This document shows positions 7,559-15,211 of a DNA stretch of 64,000 bases, one piece after another. The translations under genes and the position numbers were made by a program. Within the stretch, counting starts at the first letter, position 1. The number at the start of each line of letters is the position of its first letter. The notes under the pieces are model-generated. The model made no database searches and was not told the origin of the DNA. It saw nothing but the letters and a program-made list of their open reading frames with translations. The stretch is from Pseudomonas alloputida (GTDB lineage Bacteria; Pseudomonadota; Gammaproteobacteria; Pseudomonadales; Pseudomonadaceae). The stretch lies in NCBI RefSeq assembly GCF_021283545.2, contig NZ_CP128540.1:2453501-2517500 (forward strand), in the 5' to 3' direction.

Positions 7559-8383
7559 TTATACAAGGTGGGCATTCCACACCAGCAGGACCCTGGCCTG
7601 TATGTAGGTCTCTTCCCGACGAATCATGCGGTCTTTGTGCCGCGAGTTGTCGGAGATCATCTCGAAGTGGTCCTCGTCCGCGATCTGTAGCCGCTTGATG
7701 TAGATGTGGTCGCCCCAGGAAAAGAAGTAGATACCATCACCGACGAATTCGCGGATGCTGACGTCGACGATCAGCGGGTCGCGGTGCCTGATGGTCGGCT
7801 CCATCGACTGGCCCCAGCCAGTCACCATCTTCAGGTGATGGTGCTCGCTGAACGTCACGCCCAGTTCGCGCAGGTGGCTGGGGCTGACGCGAACGTCCTT
7901 GAACATCTCGGGGTAGTCGTGGGGGATCTGGCCGCCACCCATGGCTGCCCGCACGTCATAGTGGGCGATCCACACTTCGTCACCGACCAGGCCGGGGCGA
8001 AGCGGCTCGGCCTCCAGCAGCGTGGCATCTGCAGGCTCTTGCGCCGCTGCCAGCAGCCTTTGCCGGGTTTCTTCGGAGATACCTTTGCCGCTTCGGGCCA
8101 GCATCTGTTTGACCAGGTCGGCTGCAGAGAGCTTGTTGTCACCTGGCTCGACAGCCGCTTGTGCGTGTTCGCCTGGCGACAGCGCGTCGAACCAGCCCCG
8201 TGGCAAGCCTTCGATGCCCTCGATGCGGCGGGCCACGTCATCGCCCAGGTTTTTCACGGTCTTGTCGGAAAGGATCTGGCTAAGGTGTGCAGGCGCCATC
8301 CCCCAGCGCTCTGCGCAGGTGCCCTTTCTCTGGCTGCCGATCAGCTTCACCAGGTTGTGCTTGCGAATTTGGTAGATGTCCAT
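7559..8383 (-). CDS. phage CI-type repressor with S24 (LexA-like) peptidase domain
   Basis: 274 residues. The N-terminal helix-turn-helix spans about residues 20-45 (CAERWGMAPAHLSQILSDK). The C-terminal S24 domain has GQSMEPTI with Ser193 and IYIKRL with Lys230, the Ser-Lys dyad of LexA, CI and UmuD. No ordinary Ala-Gly cleavage site is evident; the region near 147-151 (AAMGGG) occupies the position, so self-cleavage is uncertain. The start is taken at 8383 where family members usually begin (MDIYQIRKHN); in-frame ATGs at 8395 and 8428 exist and none has a strong ribosome-binding site. Palindromes TTTAGC-N5-GCTAAA at 8403 and 8453 suggest autoregulation. Other prophage structural genes are absent. 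Confidence 0.85.
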   Translation of the reverse strand: MDIYQIRKHNLVKLIGSQRKGTCAERWGMAPAHLSQILSDKTVKNLGDDVARRIEGIEGLPRGWFDALSPGEHAQAAVEPGDNKLSAADLVKQMLARSGKGISEETRQRLLAAAQEPADATLLEAEPLRPGLVGDEVWIAHYDVRAAMGGGQIPHDYPEMFKDVRVSPSHLRELGVTFSEHHHLKMVTGWGQSMEPTIRHRDPLIVDVSIREFVGDGIYFFSWGDHIYIKRLQIADEDHFEMISDNSRHKDRMIRREETYIQARVLLVWNAHLV

Positions 8384-8402
8384 GGGGTGAAGCATGCCAG
8401 TG

Positions 8403-8469
8403 TTTAGCTTGCTGCTAAATGTGCGCATAGCTAAATCTACTCTTGTGGTGTGTTTAGCTGTAGGCTAAA
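8403..8469. promoter_or_regulatory. repressor operator cluster TTTAGC-N5-GCTAAA
   Basis: Exact palindromes at 8403-8419 and 8453-8469, centres 50 bp apart, with a half site GCTAAA at 8430-8435 between them. They fill the divergent region between the repressor gene (minus) and the small membrane-protein gene (plus, 8548), the geometry of a phage genetic switch. The same sequence recurs at 7027-7068. Confidence 0.75.
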
Positions 8470-8547
8470 TTAAGCGTGCGAACAAAGAAAGCTAGCGAGA
8501 CATTTTTCTCCAGGGCTGATCACATCATCATCTGTAATGAGGTTCAC

Positions 8548-8862
8548 ATGGATCCGACCGACCTCGGCCCGGGCACCGTCACTTGGCTGGGCGGTACGGG
8601 GACTGTACTGCTGGGTGCGTTTCTGTGGCTGCGTAAATGGTTGTCGAGGGATGCAGTCGACCGCGCGATGGACAACGCTGAAATTGCCGTCATCCGCCAC
8701 CTGACAGAGCTGCTGGACATTGAACGGGATGCCCGAAGGGAGGCGCAGGCAAAAGCTGATCTGCTCGCCAAGGAACGAAACGAACTGGTGATGACCGTAG
8801 GCCGGCTGCAAGGCAAGGTCATGGTGCTGACCAGTAAGCTGGGCAGTAGCGGCCAAACGTAG
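8548..8862 (+). CDS. small phage-type membrane protein with coiled coil (holin/spanin-like)
   Basis: 104 residues. One N-terminal hydrophobic segment (TVTWLGGTGTVLLGAFLWLR, about residues 9-28) is followed by a charged helix of roughly 60 residues rich in Ala, Glu, Arg and Leu that would form a coiled coil. GAGG at 8539-8542 supports ATG 8548 rather than an upstream in-frame start. Proteins of this shape occur beside repressor genes in Pseudomonas pyocin and prophage loci and are often called holin or spanin-like, but no specific signature is visible. It is divergent from the repressor gene and its promoter region contains the repressor-type palindromes. Function is inferred from shape and context only. 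Confidence 0.6.
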   Translation: MDPTDLGPGTVTWLGGTGTVLLGAFLWLRKWLSRDAVDRAMDNAEIAVIRHLTELLDIERDARREAQAKADLLAKERNELVMTVGRLQGKVMVLTSKLGSSGQT

Positions 8863-8888
8863 GGGGGCAGCCCGGGCAATCCGCGAAG

Positions 8889-8915
8889 AAAAAAAAGCCC
8901 GCCAAATTGGCGGGC
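8889..8915 (-). terminator. rho-independent terminator for the 60-residue gene
   Basis: Nine-bp perfect stem GCCCGCCAA/TTGGCGGGC with a one-base centre; on the minus strand it is followed by eight T residues. It lies 38 bp past the stop of the minus-strand gene at 8953. Confidence 0.8.
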
Positions 8916-8952
8916 GACAAGGGCGTAGGGAGCAACGCACAACAAATTCGGT

Positions 8953-9135
8953 TCAGGCAACCAAAGTGCCTGGTTGCAACTGTTCGGCCAGTGCCTGGGC
9001 TGAGGCGCGGGTCGGCATCGGGCCGCTCACGGCTTCGCCGTTGCGAACCAGGTACCAGCACGCCAGCAGGCCTTGCTCACGCAGTGAGGCGGGAACGGCG
9101 CTACCGACAACGGACATGATCTGGATAGTGGCCAT
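8953..9135 (-). CDS. conserved small protein, 60 residues
   Basis: A very strong ribosome-binding site (AAAGGAGG, six bases before ATG) and a clean terminator at 8889 make this a convincing small gene. The protein starts MATIQIMSVVGSAV and contains CWYLVRNGEAVSGPMPTRAS, a compact likely beta segment. No signal peptide, metal motif or known domain is recognised. It is a stand-alone transcription unit between the phage-like island and a small exported protein. Confidence 0.75.
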   Translation of the reverse strand: MATIQIMSVVGSAVPASLREQGLLACWYLVRNGEAVSGPMPTRASAQALAEQLQPGTLVA

Positions 9136-9229
9136 GGGGACCTCCTTTAAAACATGGCTCTACCATACGCAGCAGCCGGATCTGTTTGAAATCAACTTCC
9201 TCGATAGTGATCATTGGTCCTGTCAACCT

Positions 9230-9583
9230 TTACCAGCGCGGTGGCCCGTAATACACCGGCGGCGGCCCATAATAGGTGCGGTAGCCCGGTGGCGGCGGGG
9301 GAGGCGCGTAGTAGGGCTGGTAGTACAGCGGCTGTGGAGGCGGTTGTACGTACACCGGCGGCGGCGCGTAATAGACCGGCTGGCGCTCGACATACACCGT
9401 ACGGTCATGGCCGCCATAAACCGTCGCCCCCACCACGGCGCCGACCACTGCCGCACCTAGAAGTGGTCCCGGCCCATACCAACCACCATGCCCATGGCCG
9501 CCATAGCCGCCGTGCGCTGCTGCAGGCCCGCTGATGGCCAGGGCACCGACCAGCAGGACGATTCCGGGAATGAGACGGTTCAT
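9230..9583 (-). CDS. exported Gly/Pro/Tyr-rich small protein
   Basis: 117 residues. A signal peptide (basic start MNR, hydrophobic core, AAA-HGG cleavage region near residue 24) precedes a Gly/His-rich stretch, a short hydrophobic segment (LLGAAVVGAVVGATVYGG, possibly membrane or surface associated) and a tail of about 60 residues made of YYAPPP and YYGPPP-like repeats. GAGG lies seven bases before the ATG. Proline/tyrosine tails of this type are found in small envelope proteins of pseudomonads without known function. Monocistronic. Confidence 0.75.
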   Translation of the reverse strand: MNRLIPGIVLLVGALAISGPAAAHGGYGGHGHGGWYGPGPLLGAAVVGAVVGATVYGGHDRTVYVERQPVYYAPPPVYVQPPPQPLYYQPYYAPPPPPPGYRTYYGPPPVYYGPPRW

Positions 9584-9744
9584 AAAACAACCTCGCAGGA
9601 AAACCCCACGTCCGGGGCCCTGTTACTATGACTCCGGCCTCTGTCAGCTGAGCACAGGGGAACGGTAAAGGTTGTGTAAGGGACGACCAGTGGCTGACTC
9701 TGTTACGCTGAATAAACGTTTCAGTCATGACCAAGGAGCCTGTT

Positions 9745-10566
9745 ATGCCGACAACTCCCAGCCGGGACACCGTGCTTTGCATCTCTCTGGCCGGTCGCCC
9801 CGGCACCTTCGGCGTGCGCTTTCACAACCACCTGTACCAGCAGTTGGGCCTGGACTTCTACTACAAGGCCATGCGCACCGATGACCTGCCGGCGGCGGTG
9901 GCAGGGATCCGCGCCCTGGGTATTCGCGGCTGCGGGGTGTCGATGCCGTACAAGGAAGCCTGCATGGCCTTGGTCGACGAAATCGATCCCTCGGCGGCGG
10001 CCATCGAGTCGGTCAATACCCTTGTCAATTGCAATGGCCACCTCAAGGCGTACAACACCGATTACCTGGCCGTGCGCCAATTGCTGGCTCAGCATCAGGT
10101 CGATCCGGGCACGGCCTTTGCCCTGCGAGGCAGCGGTGGCATGGCCAAGGCCGTGGCCAGCGCCTTGCGCGATGCCGGGTTTGCCGAAGGCATCATCGTT
10201 GCACGCAACGAGCAGGCCGGGCGTCAGTTGGCGGATGTCTGTGGTTATCGCTGGGTGCCTGAGCCAGGCGACATTTGCCCGCCCATGCTGGTGAACGTGA
10301 CGCCGATCGGTATGGCAGGCGGGCTGGAGGCAGAAGAGCTGGCGTTTCCCGAGCACGCCATCGCGGCGGCGGAACGGGTGTTCGATGTGGTGGCGATGCC
10401 GGCGCAGACGCCGTTGATTCGCCGGGCTCAGGCGTTGGGCAAGCCGGTGATCACTGGGCTGGAGGTCATTGCGCTGCAGGCGCTGGAACAGTTCGTGTTG
10501 TACACCGGGGTAAGGCCGACGCGGGAGCAGGTGGATGCGGCGGTGGCATACGCGCGGGCTACCTAG
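9745..10566 (+). CDS. shikimate dehydrogenase family protein lacking the usual substrate serines
   Basis: 273 residues, usual AroE length. It has the catalytic lysine (SMPYKEAC, Lys70), the partner aspartate (AYNTDYLAV, Asp106), the dinucleotide-binding stretch ALRGSGGMAKAVASAL and the LVNVTPIGM segment. The N-terminal shikimate-binding SxS motif of AroE is replaced by GRPGTFGVRFHN, so the substrate is probably not shikimate in the ordinary sense; this fits divergent AroE-like groups such as Ael1 or RifI. ATG 9745 is preferred over 9727 because AAGGAG lies six bases before it. It stands alone, far from the visible aromatic-pathway genes. Confidence 0.75.
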   Translation: MPTTPSRDTVLCISLAGRPGTFGVRFHNHLYQQLGLDFYYKAMRTDDLPAAVAGIRALGIRGCGVSMPYKEACMALVDEIDPSAAAIESVNTLVNCNGHLKAYNTDYLAVRQLLAQHQVDPGTAFALRGSGGMAKAVASALRDAGFAEGIIVARNEQAGRQLADVCGYRWVPEPGDICPPMLVNVTPIGMAGGLEAEELAFPEHAIAAAERVFDVVAMPAQTPLIRRAQALGKPVITGLEVIALQALEQFVLYTGVRPTREQVDAAVAYARAT

Positions 10567-10576
10567 TTAATACTAC

Positions 10577-10608
10577 CCCCCCTTCGCAGCTCCGGTGGCG
10601 AAGGGGGG
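10577..10608. terminator. strong hairpin between convergent genes
   Basis: Perfect 11-bp arms CCCCCCTTCGC and GCGAAGGGGGG around a ten-base loop, located between the AroE-like gene (plus) and the small minus-strand gene. There is no T-run, so it may act as a transcription barrier or 3'-end stabiliser rather than a classical terminator. Confidence 0.5.
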
Positions 10609-10624
10609 TACAGGCGAAACCGGA

Positions 10625-10867
10625 TCAGAACACCTCGTGCCCGTTATCCAGCTGTTTGTCGACCAGTGCGCGGCCATGGGCCAGCGACACACGCTGCGCA
10701 TTTTCAAGGTCGGAGAAGAATTGCATGGGCATCGACATACGCTTGCTGGTGTGCCCGTCAGGTGCCGTGATCAGGCAGCCGGCGGCATAGGGCAGGGGTG
10801 AGTCGGGATGGGGCATCACGCTGGCAGTGATGGTGTGCTCGCGGTATTCACAGTGAAGAGATTGCAT
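10625..10867 (-). CDS. conserved hypothetical protein, 80 residues
   Basis: Begins MQSLHCEYREHTITASVMPH at 10867, preceded by GAGG and AAGG within ten bases. The composition is soluble, with a beta-rich first half and a helical end (FSDLENAQRVSLAHGRALVD). No known domain is recognised. It ends against the hairpin at 10577 shared with the AroE-like gene. The region upstream holds the glyoxalase terminator, so this gene has its own promoter. Confidence 0.65.
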   Translation of the reverse strand: MQSLHCEYREHTITASVMPHPDSPLPYAAGCLITAPDGHTSKRMSMPMQFFSDLENAQRVSLAHGRALVDKQLDNGHEVF

Positions 10868-10921
10868 CGTCCTTACCTCGCTGTGGTATGTGAAGCAGTT
10901 ACCTTCATATACCACAGCAAG

Positions 10922-10941
10922 AGGCCGGGAGTTCCCGGCCT
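10922..10941 (-). terminator. terminator downstream of gloA
   Basis: Perfect nine-bp inverted repeat AGGCCGGGA/TCCCGGCCT with a two-base spacer, 23 bp past the gloA stop and followed on the minus strand by CTTGCTGTGG, a weak T tract. Confidence 0.6.
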
Positions 10942-10964
10942 GACGAGCGCGCCGCGACGAACGC

Positions 10965-11492
10965 TTAGCCTTCGAGCTCGGTTGGCTGGATCACTTCGAC
11001 CCAATAACCGTCCGGGTCCTTGACGAAGGCCAGGTGGTTCATGCGGCCGTCCTGCAGGCGTTTCTGGAACGGCACTTCCAGTTCCTCGAAGCGCGCGCAA
11101 GCGGCGCGGACGTCGGGTACCGAAATGCAGATGTGGCCAAAGCCGCGTGGGTCGGTGTTGCCATTGTGGTAGGCAAAATCGGCATCGTTTTCGGTGCCAT
11201 GGTTGTGGGTCAGCTCCAGCACGCCAGGGATCGACTTCATCCACTGGTGGCGGGCGGTGTCATCAGCGGGGATCTGGGCAGGGTCGACCAGGGCCAGGAA
11301 GTACAGGCTGAAAGCGGCTTCAGGGAAGTCACGCTTGTCCACCAGGCGGAAGCCCAGCACGCGGGTGTAGAAGTCCAGCGACTTCTCGATGTCCTTGACC
11401 CGCAGCATGGTGTGGTTGAAGACGAACTGGGCGGTGGCGGCGTCAGGTTGCGCGGTGACGCCAGGCAGGGTTTGCAGATCGTGCAGGCTCAT
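10965..11492 (-). CDS. gloA: lactoylglutathione lyase (glyoxalase I)
   Basis: 175 residues, the length of the zinc-type proteobacterial and eukaryotic-like long glyoxalase I. Metal ligands are all in place: His27 (FNHTMLRV), Glu93 (VLELTHNHG), His120 (GFGHICI) and Glu166 (YWVEVIQP). The enzyme isomerises the methylglyoxal-glutathione hemithioacetal to S-lactoylglutathione in the cytoplasm. ATG 11492 has AGGAG six bases upstream. Flanked by its own terminator and by the terminator of turB, so transcribed singly. Confidence 0.95.
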   Translation of the reverse strand: MSLHDLQTLPGVTAQPDAATAQFVFNHTMLRVKDIEKSLDFYTRVLGFRLVDKRDFPEAAFSLYFLALVDPAQIPADDTARHQWMKSIPGVLELTHNHGTENDADFAYHNGNTDPRGFGHICISVPDVRAACARFEELEVPFQKRLQDGRMNHLAFVKDPDGYWVEVIQPTELEG

Positions 11493-11581
11493 GGGAACTC
11501 CTGAGACGGGGCCGGGCGCAGGGCGCCGGCAAAACAGACAGGCTGGCCATGATACGGCAGTGCGCCGATTGCGCAAATGAA

Positions 11582-11605
11582 AGCGCCCTGCAAAGGCAGG
11601 GCGCT
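11582..11605 (-). terminator. terminator downstream of turB
   Basis: Ten-bp perfect stem AGCGCCCTGC/GCAGGGCGCT with a four-base loop, followed on the minus strand by TTTCATTT. It separates turB from gloA. Confidence 0.8.
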
Positions 11606-11716
11606 GAAATTAGAGGCCCGCATGTGCGGGCGCGTGATGGGGTCGCTAGTCCTTTAGCTGTTTCGATACTGAGCCAGTCCTTGTGAAAAAAGTGTGAAGC
11701 CTATGTGGGCATTTCA

Positions 11717-12076
11717 TCAGCGTACCCAGCTTTCTACCGTGGCGGCCCCATACTGTTCTTTCCAGGCCTTGAGGCCACGGTGGTTGCCACCTTTGGTCTC
11801 GATGCGTTCGCCGGTGTGCGGGTTCTGATAGACCTTGACCACCCGCGGGCGGCGTTGTTGCTTGGGGGGTGTGCTGGACGCGCGGGCCACAGCCTTCGGG
11901 TCGAGGATGGCGATGATATCGCGCAGGCTCTTGTCATAGCTTTTCATCAGGCCGACTAGTTTCTGCTCGAATTCGATTTCGCGTTTGAGGCCGGCATCCT
12001 TTTTCAACGCTTCCAGTTGCGCCATCTGTTCCTGGAGCGCTTTTTCGGCAGCACGAAACTCTGCAAGTCTGGACAC
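11717..12076 (-). CDS. turB: MvaT-family H-NS-like nucleoid protein
   Basis: 119 residues. A coiled-coil oligomerisation helix fills residues 1-60 (EFRAAEKALQEQMAQLEALK), then a basic linker (PPKQQRRPRVVK) and the C-terminal DNA-binding domain KVYQNPHTGERIETKGGNHR ending WKEQYGAATVESWV, characteristic of MvaT/MvaU. Such proteins bind AT-rich DNA and silence horizontally acquired genes. The start is GTG 12076 with AGGAG eight bases upstream. P. putida has several paralogues (TurA-E); the neighbourhood (gloA, OprD porin, cobF) points to TurB, a placement from memory of KT2440 gene order rather than from the sequence itself. Confidence 0.85.
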   Translation of the reverse strand: MSRLAEFRAAEKALQEQMAQLEALKKDAGLKREIEFEQKLVGLMKSYDKSLRDIIAILDPKAVARASSTPPKQQRRPRVVKVYQNPHTGERIETKGGNHRGLKAWKEQYGAATVESWVR

Positions 12077-12425
12077 TGTAATCACTCCTGTACGTCGGTC
12101 GTGGCAGGGCGTGACGAACATTGAAGACGCGTAAAAACGCCGGCCACGCAGTTGGGTTTCACTGTTCGCTGATATCGAGTGTAGTCATTCATGGCTACTG
12201 GGTAAACTGCTAACTTTTTGCAAGTAAGGCGGGAACTTTCCTAGTTTTGCGCACGGTATTTTGCGTTTTTTCTGCGGTTGCACGACAGGGGGCCTAGACC
12301 ATGGTCCAATGGCCCGCGCCAGAGCCTTTGCGCGATCATTTCAGATGATGGCCGACTCATGTTCGGACCTGCCGCAGTACCGTGGCCAACACGTGCCACA
12401 GGTTGTTAACTCGTCTTCATTCTGG
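12077..12425. other. intergenic region turB-oprD
   Basis: About 350 bp between divergent genes. It must hold the turB promoter and the porin promoter. An inverted repeat centred on GACCATGGTC (12297-12306), flanked by GGGCC and GGCCC, is visible; no confident promoter or operator was assigned and no small gene is supported. Confidence 0.4.
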
Positions 12426-13727
12426 ATGTTTCCTCGCATGTTTTCCCCTTTCCCCCTCGCCCCCGGGCGCCGTGTTACCGGCCTGTTTCTATTGTGTGCC
12501 GGTGTCAACGCCCAGGCTGCCGGGTTTCTTGAAGACGCCAGTGCCAAGATCGAAGCACGCAATGTCTATTTCAACCGCGACTTCCGGGACGGTTACAGCA
12601 GTTCCAGCCAGGGCGCATCCAAGCGCGAAGAGTGGGCACAAGGCTTCATCCTCAATGTGCAATCGGGTTATACGCAAGGCCCGGTAGGTGTTGGTGTGGA
12701 TGCGCTGGGCATGTTCGGCTTCAAACTGGATTCCAGCCCGGCCGACAGCAACAGTGGATTGCTGCCCTCGTCTGGCCACGACCCCCGGCGCTCGGCCGAC
12801 CAGTATGCGAAGATGGGCCTGGCGGCCAAGGTCAAGGTGTCCAATACCGTGCTCAAGTACGGTTCGATGATGCCGGATGTGCCGTTGCTCAAGTACAACG
12901 ATGGCCGTCTGCTGCCGACCCTGTTCCATGGGGCCATGCTCACCTCTGAAGAACTGCACGACCTGAAGTTCACCCTGGCTCGCCTGGACAAATACACCGC
13001 TCGGGATTCCACCGACCGCCAGGACATCCGCGTGCACTGCAAGAACAAGCGTTATGCCTGCGATACCGAAGCCGACCACTTCGACCTGGCCGGTGTCGAC
13101 TACCGTTTCAACGAGCGTTTCAGCGCCCAGTACCAAGTGGCCAAGCTGGAGAATATCTACCGCCAGCACTTCCTCGGCCTGGTGGCCAGTCAGCCGCTGC
13201 CGGTGGGCAGCCTGTCGGCTGACATGCGCCTGATCAAGAGTGATGACATCGGCAATGCCCGTGCGGGCGAAATCGACCATCGCGCCTTCAGCGGCATGCT
13301 TGGCTACAGCCTCGGTGGCCACAAGCTCAGCGCCGGCTGGCAGCGCATGTATGGCAACAGTGCCATGCCGTACCTGGATGGCAGCAACCCGTACTTGGTC
13401 AACTACGCCCAGGTCAATGATTTTGCCGCTGCACAGGAGCGCTCCTGGCAAGTGCGCTATGACTACGACTTCAAGGCGCTGGGTGTACCCGGCCTGACCT
13501 TCTTCACCCGTTATATCAACGGCGACAATATCAAGGTGCCGGGTAGCAGTGTCGAAGGCAAGGAGTGGGAACGCGACACCGAGTTCAAATACCAGGTGCA
13601 AAGTGGCACCTTCAAGGATGTCAGCGTACGCCTGCGTAATTCCACTTACCGCAGCAACTATGAACGGTGGGCGCGTGACATGGATGAGACGCGGGTCATT
13701 GTCAGCTACAACTTCTCGATCTTCTAA
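12426..13727 (+). CDS. OprD-family outer-membrane porin
   Basis: About 433 residues. A signal peptide (GRRVTGLFLLCAGVNAQA, cleaved before AGFLEDAS) leads into the OprD opening RNVYFNRDFRDGY, then EEWAQGFILNVQSGYTQG, GLAAKVKVSNTVLKYGSM and PLLKYNDGRLLP. The protein ends in YNFSIF with a C-terminal aromatic as needed for BAM recognition. Two cysteines in a predicted loop (HCKNKRYAC) could form a disulfide. OprD channels form 18-stranded barrels taking up amino acids or carboxylates; this substrate is not evident. The start is uncertain: ATG 12426 or 12438, neither with a strong ribosome-binding site. cobF follows by 67 bp. Confidence 0.85.
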   Translation: MFPRMFSPFPLAPGRRVTGLFLLCAGVNAQAAGFLEDASAKIEARNVYFNRDFRDGYSSSSQGASKREEWAQGFILNVQSGYTQGPVGVGVDALGMFGFKLDSSPADSNSGLLPSSGHDPRRSADQYAKMGLAAKVKVSNTVLKYGSMMPDVPLLKYNDGRLLPTLFHGAMLTSEELHDLKFTLARLDKYTARDSTDRQDIRVHCKNKRYACDTEADHFDLAGVDYRFNERFSAQYQVAKLENIYRQHFLGLVASQPLPVGSLSADMRLIKSDDIGNARAGEIDHRAFSGMLGYSLGGHKLSAGWQRMYGNSAMPYLDGSNPYLVNYAQVNDFAAAQERSWQVRYDYDFKALGVPGLTFFTRYINGDNIKVPGSSVEGKEWERDTEFKYQVQSGTFKDVSVRLRNSTYRSNYERWARDMDETRVIVSYNFSIF

Positions 13728-13794
13728 GCAGCTGCTTTGCCAAATACCGGTAACCGCCCGACAATGGTCGCGGGTTCCCGCAAAGGGCAGGGCA

Positions 13795-14544
13795 ATGAAA
13801 GACCTGTTGTTGATCGGTATCGGCGCGGGTGACCCGCGCCAGGTCACCTATGAAGCGGTCGATGCGCTGCGCAGTGCCAGCGTGTTCTTCGTGCTCGACA
13901 AGGGCGACGACAAAGATGAACTGGTGCGCCTGCGCAAGGCCATTCTGCAGCGCTACCGCCCCGAGGGTGGTTATCGCCTGGTGCCGGTGGTCGACCCGTT
14001 GCGCGATGCGCAGGCGCAAGACTACCTGGGCGCGGTGCAGAACTGGCACCGGCAGCGTGCTGCGCTGTATGCGCGCCTGATCGAGGAGGAAATTGGCGAC
14101 GGTGAAACGGGGGCCTTCCTGCTGTGGGGCGAGCCCACCCTGTACGACAGCACCCTGCGCATACTCGACCTGGTTCGCGAACAGGGCGTGACGCTGCGCT
14201 TGCAGGTCATCCCTGGCATCAGCAGTGTGCAGGCGCTGGCGGCGCGGCACCAGGTGCCGCTCAACCGCATCGGCGAGCCCCTGACCGTGTTGCCGGGGCG
14301 ACGCCTGGCCGAGCAGGGGGCTGTCGATAATGTGGTGGTGATGCTCGACGGGCAGTGCGCCTTTGCCGGGCTCGATGACCCGGCGTTGACCATCTACTGG
14401 GGCGCGTACCTGGGGACCGAGGATGAAGTGCTGATTGCCGGGCCGTTGCAGGCGGTGAAGGCGCAGATACTGGAAGTGCGCGAGCGGGAGCGGGCGCGTA
14501 AGGGGTGGATCATGGATACCTATCTGCTGCGCAGAGAGCTGTGA
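13795..14544 (+). CDS. cobF: precorrin-6A synthase (deacetylating)
   Basis: 249 residues with the tetrapyrrole methylase fold: LLLIGIGAGDPRQVTYEAVDAL at the N-terminus carries the glycine-rich SAM loop, LLWGEPTLYDSTLRIL and VIPGISSVQALAARH the second and third motifs, and WIMDTYLLRREL the usual end. CobF methylates C1 of precorrin-5 and removes acetate in the aerobic cobalamin pathway. A purine-rich AAAGGGCAGGG precedes ATG 13795. It is isolated from other cob genes in this window and followed by a REP sequence that probably ends the transcript. Confidence 0.9.
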   Translation: MKDLLLIGIGAGDPRQVTYEAVDALRSASVFFVLDKGDDKDELVRLRKAILQRYRPEGGYRLVPVVDPLRDAQAQDYLGAVQNWHRQRAALYARLIEEEIGDGETGAFLLWGEPTLYDSTLRILDLVREQGVTLRLQVIPGISSVQALAARHQVPLNRIGEPLTVLPGRRLAEQGAVDNVVVMLDGQCAFAGLDDPALTIYWGAYLGTEDEVLIAGPLQAVKAQILEVRERERARKGWIMDTYLLRREL

Positions 14545-14559
14545 GGTGGGTTGCCTGTG

Positions 14560-14590
14560 TCGGCCTCTTCGCGGGCACGCCCGCGCCTAC
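14560..14590. repeat. REP palindrome
   Basis: CGGCCTCTTCGCGGGCACGC followed by CCGCGCCTAC is the P. putida REP type with a GCGGGC/GCCCGC stem. It sits between the convergent cobF and receiver genes. Confidence 0.85.
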
Positions 14591-14613
14591 GAGCGAAACA
14601 GGCGCGGCCGTGC

Positions 14614-14964
14614 TCAAGGGGTACCCAGAATACCCACCACCGTGTCCCGCAACTGGTCGATGCTGAACGGCTTGCCGATCAAGTGCATGCCCTCCGGCAC
14701 ATTGAAACTGTCGGCGTAGCCGCTGGCAAACAGCACCGGTAACAGTGGCCGCAGTTCGCGCGCTTTTCCCGCCAGCTCCTCACCTCGCATGTCCGGTAGA
14801 CCCACGTCGGTCATCATCAGTGCCAGTGCCTGGCTGGGGTCTTCAAGTACGCGCAGGGCGGCTGTGGCGTCTTCTGCCTCGATGACCTTGTAGCCCAAGT
14901 CGTCGAGCACTTCGACCATCAGCATGCGTACGATGTCGTCGTCTTCGACTACCAGAAGGTGCAT
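14614..14964 (-). CDS. single-domain response regulator
   Basis: 116 residues consisting only of a receiver domain: acidic pocket VVEDDD (residues 5-10), phosphoacceptor Asp53 in MMTDVGLPDM, switch residue in FASGY and conserved lysine in LIGKPFS. There is no output domain, so it likely shuttles phosphate or binds a partner protein. It is divergent from the large hybrid kinase gene at 15212, across a 247-bp gap in which no operator was recognised, and is a likely phosphorylation partner. Confidence 0.9.
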   Translation of the reverse strand: MHLLVVEDDDIVRMLMVEVLDDLGYKVIEAEDATAALRVLEDPSQALALMMTDVGLPDMRGEELAGKARELRPLLPVLFASGYADSFNVPEGMHLIGKPFSIDQLRDTVVGILGTP

Positions 14965-15211
14965 GGTTCAAATCCTGTACAAATGAGTGTCTTTAATCTG
15001 TGTACCGCGCGGCATCAGAAGTTCCCGAGGATACCGCTCCATGCAAATAGATGGAACGATTGCCGAACGCTACCTTCAAATACTGGCTCAATGCCCTGCC
15101 AGACCCGTCAAAGCTGGTTAGACTCGCATATCAGGACAGGCAGTGGCAGATAACAACAACGACGGATCGGCCACTCTTTTCAATGGACTTTTCTAGCTCG
15201 GGCGTTTTCTC

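Noticed and set aside
6288-9135. Complete prophage
   Set aside because: Only a repressor, a DUF1654 gene, a small membrane protein and a lyase-like protein are present; no integrase, replication, capsid or tail gene is visible, so it is called a phage-derived island.
12489-13847. Long open frame on the minus strand across the OprD porin gene
   Set aside because: It is the antisense shadow of a GC-rich gene; the plus strand encodes a complete OprD porin with signal peptide and C-terminal aromatic.
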